The translations under genes were made by a program, and so were the position numbers. Below are positions 36,075 through 46,950 of a stretch of DNA of 64,000 nt, piece by piece (position 1 is the stretch's first letter; each line of letters begins with the position of its first letter). The stretch is from the NCBI RefSeq assembly GCF_947179165.1, contig NC_077241.1, positions 32,049,246-32,113,245 of the forward strand, in the 5' to 3' direction. The DNA comes from Solanum dulcamara. Lineage: Eukaryota > Streptophyta > Magnoliopsida > Solanales > Solanaceae. The notes below the pieces were generated by a model that did not search any database, had not been told where the DNA came from, and saw only the letters and a list, made by a program, of their open reading frames with translations.

Positions 36075-38567
36075 CATGTTGGCTGACTCTTTAACTCATT
36101 TTCCATCCAAAAACATCAGCCAAATAAGAGGAAAAACGTGAAGAACCAAAAGGAACAAGGCAGCACCATTTTTGAAGAATTAAAGGTGAGTTTTCCAATT
36201 TTCTTCCGTGAATTAATTATATACGGTGTACCTTAAGTATGTGGATACGTATATATGTATTTTAAGACCTTCATGGAAGTAAAACTCCAGCTTTTCAATT
36301 GGAATTTGGAAGAGAAAATAAGAGAAAACGTTAATTAATAAACCCATTTTTGGAAGGGACAGTGGTTAGTAATATTGGTATAACTTCTTGTGTACAGATT
36401 CGTTTCGAGTGATTTAATATGTTTTGGAAAGGTATTTCGTGGTTCTATAACTTTAATTCAGACTCCAAAATCCATTTCTACTTGTATCATCTTGAAAAGT
36501 GGTGATGAAGTGTAGAGGAGGTACTGCTCAAATTTGGTTTTGGAAATTCTACACGGACAGCTGTAAGTATTTTGGTCATATCGTTTTGTACAAAATTGAT
36601 GTAGGGATGATTCGAAATTTTTTGCGACCCTAAGACATATGTATATAACTTTCATGAAGGACGTAAATCCTGTTTCCCTCCATTACCCCTTCGAAACGAA
36701 GTGACAAGGTAAAACAGTAAACTGTCCAGATTTCACATTTTGGATAGTTTTGGCGAGTTGGACAAGTTTAACGTAAGGTAAGGTTTCTTATTTAAATTTG
36801 AGCTTTATTTGTTCTGATGGAGCATGTTACACGCCCTATTGGTGGCTGGGAATATGAAAATGGCTTAGAAATACTTGGTGTTCGGAATAAACTAATTTGT
36901 AGTCGTTATAGTTGAATTGTTGTCGAAACAAAGTGTTGTTCTTGTGAGTTGCTCTGCAGGGGTGTGGCTTGTTGTTGCAGGGCCTGAATATGTCCTAATG
37001 TGGGTTAGGTTGCTTCTGTTCGAAGCAACATGACCCCTCGTTACGTATAATTAAAGGCGTTACAAAATAAAGGCTAGACGCCCTATTGAGATATCGTATT
37101 TTTGAATAAGTCGTTTGGAGTGTATGTTGTATATTGTTGGTATGAATTGCTGCAGGTTGTTGTTGTTGGTTGGCTTTAGGTCTTAGGGACCTAATTGGAA
37201 ATTCGGATAGGGCACATTATAGGGGAGGTGCTGCCCAATTTTCGTTAACGCCTTAACAAACTAAAGAACTAGTCAAGGAAACGACTAAGGAAATAGATTC
37301 CATTAACATTAAGGCGTAATCCAAGATGCTGGAAAGTTAAGAGTAGTTAATATTCATATTACTTTCATATTGAATAGGTTCGGAAGACGACGAGACGAGC
37401 AGGATAAAGGGTAACTCCCAAAAGGTACGTAAAGCTTTCTTGTGGCATGTTTTGGTATAAGCACGTACAATTATCTTTCTTTCCTTTTGGCAAGTTTTAG
37501 CCTTAAGTGAATTGTATGTGGAATGTGGGAATAATTCCATTCCCAGAACTCCAGGTATGCCCCATAATCCCTAACTACAGTTAAGTGTTAACACCCCTAC
37601 AAGGATTGAGTATTACCTGTTAAGGCTTCTACGTGCTAAAGAATAGTGTATGGGAAACTATATTTCCTTTCTCTTGATATGTATTTGGTACGAAAGTGAG
37701 ATTTGAATGCCATAGTGGCTCACCGAGCCCTATAATGGGCCGGGTATGAAATATGTGTATGAAGGTCATCTAAAATAAAGTACATACTACATAAAGCTTA
37801 TTCTCTTTCTTCTTTTGGGCATGTCTTTGTCTTAGTTGTAAGTTGAATATGATCTGAGCTCTGGGGTAACTCCATCCTCAAACATCTCTTATTTACTTCT
37901 AAATATAGAACTCCTACAGTAGTCGAACTATTTCCCTGGAAACTTTTATATGTTAAAAAGGTAACAAATGTACAGGCTCCAAGTCTTACAGACTATTTGT
38001 TAACAAATGTTTCTGGTTCCATAAGTGATTTGGATTTACTTTAGTACATGTGTAGGAGCCCCGAGATTATAATTGAGATAGCCCATAATGGCATTTAGAG
38101 GACACTCGAGATGACTACACCGTTACTCGGGTCCTCAAACAAAAGCTTAACTTTCTTATTCTGTCGAGTCTCTAATAATGATTTAAATTGCATATAGTTA
38201 CTCACTACTCTACTCGTGTATATTGTAACACTTCTTTCCCTGAGTCCCGGGCCAGGATATGTTCTCGTGCACAGTTCACTGCATTATTCACTAAGTCCCT
38301 CAATAGAGGGCCAGGATACGTGTATAAATATATGATGATGTATTGTAATAAGGCGGTGATGGCACTGGGGCCATGATGGTTTTACAGAGATGATTTTACA
38401 GAGATGATTCACCGGACCCCCGAAAGGGCCGGCTATATGATATGACTCGAACATGCATGTTTTTGTAGTTCATAAAGTACAGGTACAGGTTTCTGAATTG
38501 ATATCTTATCCCCTGATTCTCTATCTCAGATATGTTTCAAGTTGTATTATATTATGTTTTACATACT

Positions 38568-38604
38568 CAGTACACATATCGTACTGACCCCCTTTTCTCG
38601 GGGG
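38568..38604 (+). other. Paired hairpins in H LTR (R/U5 region)
   Basis: CAGTAC (38568-38573) with GTACTG (38581-38586), followed by CCCCC (38588-38592) with GGGGG (38600-38604). Present again in the 3' LTR and in G's LTRs. Confidence 0.6.
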
Positions 38605-39096
38605 GCTGCGTTCATGCCCGCAGGTACAGATACAGATTTTGGGAGTCCGTCAGCTTAGGATTCCATGCAGCTCAGCTGGAAGAGGCTCCATTATATCGGA
38701 GCCTAGTTTTTGATACTGTCCACGGATGTATAGAAATTGTTTTATCCATTCAGGGGTACGGCGGAGGCCCTGTCCCGCCATATGTTGTCATTTATATGTT
38801 TAGAGGTCTGCAGACATGTATATGTGGGTTGTGTATGTCAGTTTGATTAAGCTGGGTCTACATGATATATGATATATGTTATTATGTTATGGCAGCCTTG
38901 TCGGCTTGCGTGCCCTGTCATGTTGTGATACAAACGAAAAGGGCTACAGTTTATGAAAATGTTATCGCCCAGTGGGGCTCTGTTACATGATATTGTCTTG
39001 TTTACGATTCAATGTGACCTCAGCTAATAGATATGTGTACGGGGGGGTTCAGGTTGGACCCCAGTCGCGGCCTACGGGGTTGGGTCATTATAGAAG

Positions 39097-39108
39097 TGGT
39101 ATCAGAGC
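39097..39108 (+). other. Element H primer-binding site
   Basis: TGGTATCAGAGC, perfect initiator-tRNA-Met type, four bases after the LTR end. Confidence 0.92.
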
Positions 39109-39149
39109 AGTTCATCCTCGGATTGTCTGCAGACCGTGTCTAGTAGAAT

Positions 39150-39189
39150 CTTGGTTATCGATGTGTTGCGCGCCACATCTATAAACAGG
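39150..39189 (+). other. Element H leader hairpin with palindromic loop
   Basis: Outer arms CTTGGTTAT (39150-39158) and ATAAACAGG (39181-39189), one mismatch and one G-U; a 1x1 mismatch; perfect inner stem GATGTG/CACATC (39160-39165, 39174-39179); loop TTGCGCGC with GCGCGC at 39168-39173. Kept intact although the coding region is ruined. Confidence 0.8.
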
Positions 39190-40589
39190 AAGTTATAGGA
39201 CATTTAGGATGTTACATTTCTTCTACATCTGAGATCGTGCTTTAGATCCGAGTCATAGGAAAAATTCCTTATACTAACCTTGGATCCTAACAGAAGGACG
39301 ACACCAACAGAAGAAAGTAATTGATGACATGGAAAGTTACAAAGCATGCAGGTAAGTAAAGTAAAGCCACGGAAGATATTCGTCGGGTAAGGTATTAAAA
39401 TATAAAGTTGAAACCTGAAAGAAAAGCAGACAGAAAGTGCAACAGATGCAGTTTGAAGTGGGACATATGAGGTAAGTCCAGTATTTTTATATTATTGTTG
39501 ACATTGAAAGCCCTGTGTGGCTGCGATATGAGATGATATTGAAAGCCCTGTGCGGCTGTGATGTGATATGTATATATATATATTGGCCCTGTGAGGCATT
39601 GTTGGTATTTTCTGCGTGCAGGTTTTGGCATAAGTAAGAAATGTAGAGGAAACTCTGCCGAAATTTTTCCAGAACAAGGAAAAGGGAATAAAACATAGTT
39701 TTATAAGATGTCTGAGAAGTTGATACCAAGTACCCCTACTGTGTTCAACTAAAGCTGTAAGAGGTACCCTTTAGGTGGTCGATAAGGGGCACCCTTTCCA
39801 CCTGAAGAATTTTATTTCGGAGGAACAAAGGCTTAATTAAGTAGTAAAGTTTGGACTACGGTATCTCTAGCCGTATTGGTATTGTAAGAATATACACAGA
39901 GGGCTCAGGGTGAAGGATAAGATGTCCAGCGAATGAGTTTCACTCTTTTTGAAAAAAATACCAAGCCCTCAACTCCTAATTGTAAATTAGATGAGTTGTT
40001 CATAACTCGAGGATAAACTCAGAAGGAGACCAGGTAGGTCAAGTACTAAAAAAAGTACTATGATGTTTAAGAGGTTTTGATTTCTTCCAACAATGGTTGG
40101 AAAATGATGTACGATAATAGTTTATAATTTGCCACCGACTAATTGGGGAAAGAACTTCTAATAGAAGCACCTCAAAGAGATGTCAGGAATTAAATATATA
40201 TACGAGTTAAAAGGGGGATATGTAAGTATGAACTGAACAGTGTGATACGAGTATGCAGGGATAAATTGGAACCACTAGTAAGATGCACTTAGTACGCGTT
40301 GCCTAAGTTAAAGGCCTGCATTGAGAACGCAGTAAGAGCATGGGGCTTAAGATACAAAGAAATGACGCGGGTACACCACGTCGCCCCAAAAATAGTGGAA
40401 CCCTCAAGGGACGAGGATGGCAAACTTAAGGAATAATTGGCACAACTTGTATTCGTCCCAAGAAACAAAGGATATAGGTTGGGACAAAGCCACTGCTTCA
40501 AGAAAACTTGGAATAGTTATCGTCGGAATATTATGCCTAATTGGAAATTGAACGACTACAAGTACAAACAAATGAAAGTACGAGTACCC

Positions 40590-40604
40590 TCTAAAGGGGG
40601 GAAG
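40590..40604 (+). other. Second PPT-like tract in element H
   Basis: TCTAAAGGGGGGAAG, identical over 15 bases to the real PPT region at 43395-43409. It could act as a central PPT or be a relic of rearrangement. Confidence 0.55.
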
Positions 40605-41164
40605 TTAATGAGAAAATGGCAAAAGTAAGGTGAAGGCAATCGATATGGGAATATATCTGAGACGAACGTCTTAACTTCAATAAGGTATCTTGCCAAACCA
40701 AGTTAAAAAGGTCCAGAGGCCGCCAATAATTGAATGAAAGCCAGAACGCTACATAAAGCAGCGTTAAGAAGTTTGTGAAGAGACCCTGAAAAACATAACA
40801 CTAGAAGGCGGCTGCGTATAAAAACAAAAGAATATAATAATGAAAGGATATCGAATAATTCAAGAGACACTACGAAGGATAATAACAGCATGCTAGACCA
40901 AAAGCCAAAACGTTGGTTATAGAATTAGGCGCAAATAATGTTGTGATAGATAAATAACCAAAGAAAAAGGAATAGAAAGCCTCCTGTGGTAGAAAATAAG
41001 GAGAACACAAAGTGAATAAAGGATCGTGGAGCTAAAGGTCTACACCGATACTAGATGCAATATAACAGATGAAAGGACAAGGCAAAACATAAAGACTCGC
41101 GAGACAACGCTGAGGTAAATCTGGAGCTAAGTTGAGTGCCCGCACCTCGTTGAAAAGGTTATAA

Positions 41165-41285
41165 TGAAACGCGACATGAAGACTTCCCATGGAGGTCACC
41201 CATCCCGATATTACTCTCGCTCCAGCACGCTTAACTTCAAAATTCTGATGGAACTTAATGCGTTAGTGCTGGTGTGATCGCGCGA
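41165..41285 (-). pseudogene. 5S rRNA-like sequence inside element H
   Basis: On the minus strand about 120 bp follow plant 5S rRNA from end to end. CGATCACACCAGCACTAACG (41261-41280) matches the 5' region, GAAGTTAAGCGTGCT (41224-41238) the box A region and GGATGGGTGACCTCC (41191-41205) the box C region. The 3' end near 41165-41190 (GGGAAGTC) is also recognisable. I estimate about 80% identity to the plant 5S consensus, recalled from memory. Substitutions at the middle and 3' end make it a pseudogene, but the pol III internal control region is largely kept. It is antisense to H and well away from H's LTRs. Confidence 0.85.
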
Positions 41286-42439
41286 GATGGAAGAATCTGA
41301 ACTAGTGATGGAGAAACGCTATGAGATTATGTACCCAGGGTATTATAAGATACGTTAAGGAAACTGTAACAAGGTATTAAGAAAAACAAGAAGGATTAGC
41401 TATTTGCTAACTGACGACACACTTGAGTGCCACAGCTCTTCAACATAGAACTAGTTAATGAGAGGAAAACCGCAGAATGGCTATATAGGCCAGTGGTCGA
41501 GGGAATTTTGACACCACTTGGTAGCCAACTCTGAGGGAGAAAAAGAAAAACCCAAAAAGGTAAGGGTACTAGCTGATGTAATTTACAAGTGACAGGAAGC
41601 AGTGCCCAAGGTCGGAAATCCCACAATATGACCAGGACTACAAAACTCATTTTGCACTCTAGCGCCAAATGACTCTGGAAGGAATGTTACTTGTGGAATA
41701 ACGATATTAGTCCCTACTCCTTCGATCAAAGATTACCTAATCCGCTGAGAAGGTGTAAAATTATAGAGTAAAAAAAAAAAAAAAAACATTGTAGGACCTT
41801 ACGGAGTCCCCACAGCCATTATCCTAAACGAAGGAGACCAAGTTGCAACTAACTACCGAGAGGTGCAAAGATAAGTTAAGCCAAACTACCGAGATGGAAT
41901 TAGTACTACGGGTGAAGTAAGACATGGCCACGATTGGACCAAAGATCTACCCCGACCTCGAGTGTAGGAAGGAAGGAAAGGCAGGGCCAGATATGAGGAC
42001 TGGCGAGGTAACTCTAGGATGCTTCTTGTACCCTCTTGTATTCTTGTAAAGGTAAAGAATGACACAAGATAATGTGTCTAGATGATTATAAGCGGGGGTA
42101 AGGGAAATTGTGAAAAGGTTTAAGTAAAACTGACTGAACTAGCTGGTTACTACAGGATAGCGAGCTTCTATGCCAAAACTCTTTTGGAATTACACCAGAT
42201 CATGTTAGACAAAGCCCAGAATGACTATGAGCGCCGTTATATGGGGGGGCTACAACATTATTCGGTAGCCAACCCTAAGGATTGGAAAAAGAGGGGAAGA
42301 AGGACCCAAAAGATCGAATGCCAGTTAGAGTTCTGAAAAGAGTCGAGAAAGACTATACGAGGCTAACGGTTCCCAAATTATCCACGTCATTACGCACCCA
42401 TTTTATACTTAGTAAGAGTAGGGTGCTGTATGAGTTGTT

Positions 42440-43260
42440 GTGATTAGGCTAAGGAATCAGCCCATTTGCTTCCAATCAAGAGCACCTATGCTGCTGAAAT
42501 TAGAAGGAGTTATTGAACATAGAGAATGGTAAGGTTCCGTGAGGTTTCCTCCTCTAATATCCAGATAAAAGGACTTCAATTATAATTAACGCCTTGAGAT
42601 CAGTACAAGAAGAGGTTAGGAGCACAGACAGGTCTTAGTACCACATTTCTCCCTCGAGCTACTAAACAGACTAAGCGCACTATTAGACGCTAGAAGATAT
42701 ATCATAAGCCGGGAGATTGACTTCGAAGGTAGCCAGAATGATTATCCATCACTTATCAAGTTGCCTATAATAATAATTACTACCCTAGTATTCCAATGGC
42801 CTCGACATGATTAAGCAAGCTATTGACTAAAAGCCCAGAGTCGGCAGGAATGACATACAGATAATCGACGTCGACATACAGAGTTCAAGTTGATGATTGG
42901 ATGTTCATCATAGGGTCACCTAGAAAAGGAACTTGACCCAGAATATATTAGAAGGTATCAAGTTACTCATAAGGTGGGCAATGTGACTGGTAATTTAAGC
43001 TTACCACCTCGTTTGAAAACTATATGCCAGTCCATCAAATACAGAAGAGTCACCCAGGGTATATGCCATAGGTGAGGTCCAGGAGATGGAATCCGGTGAG
43101 GAAAAACCTACCTCCATCCTAGATCGGCGAACTGAAAGATTGAAGAATAAAGACGTACCTTCTGTCAAGTTACAGTGGAAAAACCAAAACCAGAAAGAGG
43201 ATGATCGGGGAACTGAAGAGAAAATGAAATACAAGTATTTGCACCTATAACCGATACTTA
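42440..43260 (+). pseudogene. Element H integrase and chromodomain ruins
   Basis: Frameshifted pieces in order: KESAHLLPIKSTYAAEIR near 42450-42510 (integrase core after the first Asp); LSTTFLP near 42635-42655; a YNNNYYPSIPMAS-like piece near 42765-42805; VDDWMFII near 42890-42915; then MPVHQI. A chromodomain trace follows at about 43120-43250 (RRTERLKNKDVPSVKLQWKN, ending KMKYKYLHL and a stop). The order matches G and E, so H descends from a Del/Tekay-type element. Sequence decay far exceeds that of the LTRs. Confidence 0.82.
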
Positions 43261-43374
43261 TAGGTAACCCCGATTCCTGAAACACGTATATGAAGTACTT
43301 CGATGGAAATATGTGTAAGGAAATAGAAACGAATCCCCCGATGGTCTATATAAGTTCTAAGGGAAGTTTTGTTT

Positions 43375-43410
43375 AACATTCGGGGACGAATGTTCTAAAG
43401 GGGGGAAGGA
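43375..43410 (+). other. Element H PPT and PPT-proximal hairpin
   Basis: AACATTCG (43375-43382), loop GGGA, CGAATGTT (43387-43394): an 8-bp perfect stem. PPT AAAGGGGGGAAGGA (43397-43410) abuts the LTR. Confidence 0.88.
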
Positions 43411-46400
43411 TGTTACACCCCACCCTTTTTAAACTCAGAATGTCTCATAAGTTCCTTGGACATTATCATGTGAGCCGGATACGCTACGACACTATCAAAC
43501 GGCTCTAAGGAAGGGAGAATGTGATACCCCATACTAGAGAAGGTTGGAAGGGGAATCATAAGAATCCGGAAGGAATCGGAGGCCAAGTAACGAGTCGTAG
43601 GACTCGACTTATCTACATAAGCTACTAATTTAGAAATCTTACATACGTGAGTTACTTGATTACATACCAAGCTTACGTAGAAAGGGTTTCATAGGCTCTT
43701 AAAGTGAAACGAGATTACGAACCTATGAGAGAGAGCAAAAACTAGTTTCCGAACTTACGAAAGTGAAGCAAGCAGGTGAAAAGCAGGTAGGTGACTCACC
43801 TACTTGGGATGGACCCCACGCTGCCACGTGGCAGTTTTGTGTTGGAAGCTTGGACGAGGTGTCACCCTAGGAGGCTGCCACGTGTCACCCTAGGGGGCTG
43901 CCACGTTTCACCTCCTAAGGAGGTGTATATATACATGTTGGCTGACTCTTTAACTCATTTTCCATCCAAAAACATCAGCCAAATGAGAGGAAAAACGTGA
44001 AGAACCAAAAGGAACAAGGCAGCAACATTTTTGAAGAATTAAAGGTGAGTTTTCCAATTTTCTTCCGTGAATTAATTATATACGGTGTACCTTAAGTATG
44101 TGGATACGTATATATGTATTTTAAGACCTTCATGGAAGTAAAACTCCAGCTTTTCAATTGGAATTTGGAAGAGAAAATAAGAGAAAACGTTAATTAATAA
44201 ACCCATTTTTGGAAGGGACAGTGGTTAGTAATATTGGTATAACTTCTTGTGTACAGATTCGTTTCGAGTGATTTAATATGTTTTGGAAAGGTATTTCGTG
44301 GTTCTATAACTTTAATTCAGACTCCAAAATCCATTTCTACTTGTATCATCTTGAAAAGTGGTGATGAAGTGTAGAGGAGGTACTGCTCAAATTTGGTTTT
44401 GGAAATTCTACACGGACAGCTGTAAGTATTTTGGTCATATCGTTTTGTACAAAATTGATGTAGGTATGATTCGAAATTTTTTGCGACCCTAAGACATATG
44501 TATATAACTTTCATGAAGGACGTAAATCCTGTTTCCCTCCATTACCCCTTCGAAACGAAGCGACAAGGTAAAACAGTAAACTGTCCAGATTTCACATTTT
44601 GGATAGTTTTGGCGAGTTGGACAAGTTTAACGTAAGGTAAGGTTTCTTATTTAAATTTGAGCTTTATTTGTTCTGATGGAGCATGTTACACGCCCTATTG
44701 GTGGCTGGAAATATGAAAATGGCTTAGAAATACTTGGCGTTCGGAATAAACTAATTTGTAGTCGTTATAGTTGAATTGTTGTCGAAACAAAGTGTTGTTC
44801 TTGTGAGTTGCTCTGCAGGGGTGTGGCTTGTTGTTGCAGGGCCTGAATATGTCCTAATTTGGGTTAGGTTGCTTCTGGTCGAAGCCACATGACCCCTCGT
44901 TACGTATAATTAAAGGCGTTACAAAATAAAGGCTAGACGCCCTATTGAGATATCGTATTTTTGAATAAGTCGTTTGGAGTGTCTGTTGTATATTGTTGGT
45001 ATGAATTGCTGCAGGTTGTTGTTGTTGGTTGGCTTTAGGTCTTAGGGACCTAATTGGAAATTCGTATAGGGCACATTATAGGGGAGGTGCTGCCCAATTT
45101 TCGTTAACGCCTTAACAAACTAAAGAACTAGTCGAGGAAACGACTAAGGAAATAGATTCCATTAACATTAAGGCGTAATCCAAGATGCTGGAAAGTTAAG
45201 AGTAGTTGATATTCATATTACTTTCATATTGAATAGGTTCGGAAGACGACGAGACGAGCAGGATAAAGGGTAACTCCCAAAAGGTACGTAAAGCTTTCTT
45301 GTGGCATGTTTTGGTATAAGCACGTACAATTATCTTTCTTTCCTTTTGGCAAGTTTTAGCCTTAAGTGAATTGTATGTGGAATGTGGGAATAATTCCATT
45401 CCCAGAACTCCAGGTATGCCCCATAATCCCTAACTACAGTTAAGTGTTAACACCCCTACAAGGATTGAGTATTACCTGTTAAGGCTTCTACGTGCTAAAG
45501 AATAGTGTATGGGAAACTATATTTCCTTTCTCTTGATATGTATTTGGTACGAAAGTGAGATTTGAATGCCATAGTGGCTCACCGAGCCCTATGATGGGCC
45601 GGGTATGAAATATGTGTATGAAGGTCATCTAAAACAAAGTACATACTACATAAAGCTTATTCTCTTTCTTCTTTTTGGCATGTCTTTGTCTTAGTTGTAA
45701 GTTGAATATGATCTGAGCTCTGGGGTAACTCCATCCTCAAACATCTCTTATTTACTTCTGAATATAGAACTCCTACAGTAGTCGAACTATTTCCCTGGAA
45801 ACTTTTATATGTTAAAAAGGTAACAAATGTACAGGCTCCAAGTCTTACAGACTATTTGTTAACAAATGTTTCTGGTTCCATAAGTGATTTGGATTTACTT
45901 TAGTACATGTGTAGGAGCCCCGAGATTATAATTGAGACAGCCCATAATGGCATTTAGAGGACACTCGAGATGACTACACCGTTACTCGGGTCCTCAAACA
46001 AAAGCTTAACTTTCTTATTCTGTCGAGTCTCTAATAATGATTTAAATTGCATATAGTTACTCACTACTCTACTCGTGTATATTGTAACACTTCTTTCCCT
46101 GAGTCCCGGGCCAGGATATGTTCTCGTGCACAGTTCACTGCATTATTCACTAAGTCCCTCAATAGAGGGCCAGGATACGTGTATAAATATATGATGATGT
46201 ATTGTAATAAGGCGGTGATGGCACTGGGGCCATGATGGTTTTACAGAAATGATTTTACAGAGATGATTCACCGGACCCCCGAAAGGGCCGGCTATATGAT
46301 ATGACTCGAACATGCATGTTTTTGTAGTTCATAAAGTACAGGTACAGGTTTCTAAATTGATATCTTATCCCCTGATTCTCTATCTCAGATATGTTTCAAG

Positions 46401-46950
46401 TTGTATTATATTATGTTTTACATACTCAGTACATATATCGTACTGACCCCCTTTTCTCGGGGGGCTGCGTTCATGCCCGCAGGTACAGATACAGATTTTG
46501 GGAGTCCGTCAGCTTAGGATTCCATGCAGCTCAGCTGGAAGAGGCTTCATTATATCGGAGCCTAGTTTTTGATACTGTCCACGGATGTATAGAAATTGTT
46601 TTATCCATTCAGGGGTACGGCGGAGGCCCTGTCCCGCCATATGTTGTCATTTATATGTTTAGAGGTCTGCAGACATGTATATGTGTGTTGTGTATGTCAG
46701 TTTGATTAAGCTGGGTCTACATGATATATGATATATGTTATTATGTTATGGAAGCCTTGTCGGCTTGCGTGCCCTGTCATGTTGTGATACAAACAAAAAG
46801 GGCTACAGTTTATGAAAATGTTATCGCCCAGTGGGGCTCTGTTACATGATATTATCTTGTTTACGATTCAATGTGACCTCAGCTAATAGATATGTGTACG
46901 GGGGGTTCAGGTCGGACCCCAGTCGCGGCCTACGGGGTTGGGTCGTGACA
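43411..46950 (+). repeat. Element H 3' LTR
   Basis: 3,540 bp, TGTTACACCCC to GGGTCGTGACA, about 99% identical to 35553-39092 by eye. Confidence 0.95.

Larger units (their letters stand above)
35553..39092 (+). repeat. Element H 5' LTR
   Basis: Starts TGTTACACCCC. The 3' end reads GTCATTATA where the 3' copy reads GTCGTGACA. It holds the G-box/TATA promoter (35962-36074), a sharp splice-donor-like AAAG/GTGAGT at 36184 and twin hairpins at 38568-38604. ORFs of 60-104 codons occur in both LTR copies, but I see no domain in them. Confidence 0.94.
39190..42439 (+). other. Element H interior without recognisable genes
   Basis: About 3.2 kb where gag, protease, RT and RNase H would be expected. 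I see no conserved motif apart from a weak LAGYYR-like thumb trace near 42140. Contents: a 35-bp tandem duplication near 39503-39570, a (TA)n run near 39570-39582, a second PPT-like tract (40590-40604), the 5S-like sequence (41165-41285), a 17-A run (41770-41786), and two diverged direct repeats around GGTAGCCAAC (about 41480-41560 and 42235-42325). The origin of most of it is unknown. Confidence 0.6.
35553..46950 (+). mobile_element. Element H: young non-autonomous chromovirus derivative
   Basis: 11,398 bp with two LTRs of exactly 3,540 bp (35553-39092 and 43411-46950; about 36 substitutions by eye, ~1%) and a perfect target duplication GTGAA (35548-35552, 46951-46955). PBS, leader hairpin, PPT hairpin and PPT are intact, but the 4.3 kb interior has no usable gag or pol. 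Only integrase-chromodomain ruins (42440-43260) are recognisable, plus an antisense 5S-rRNA-like piece. It must have moved with proteins supplied by a relative. G shares the terminal 32 LTR bases and most of the leader. Confidence 0.93.

Noticed and set aside
35932..36141. 69-codon frame in H LTR (MTHLLGMDPTLPRG...)
   Set aside because: Overlaps the G-box/TATA promoter and the predicted transcription start; duplicated only by virtue of the LTR.
38532..38846. 104-codon open frame (starting MFQVVLYYVLHTQY) present in both H LTRs as a possible gene
   Set aside because: It lies in LTR sequence that overlaps conserved hairpins. It is duplicated only because the LTR is, and shows no known domain. 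The homologous stretch in G's LTR has no matching frame by eye.
41165..41285. A functional 5S rRNA gene
   Set aside because: Too many substitutions, altered middle and 3' end, and location inside a retrotransposon; better described as a 5S-like pseudogene.
41770..41786. Poly(A) run as the tail of a SINE carrying the 5S-like head
   Set aside because: The A-run is on the plus strand about 480 bp to the right of a minus-strand 5S head, so the orientation is wrong. No target duplication is seen.
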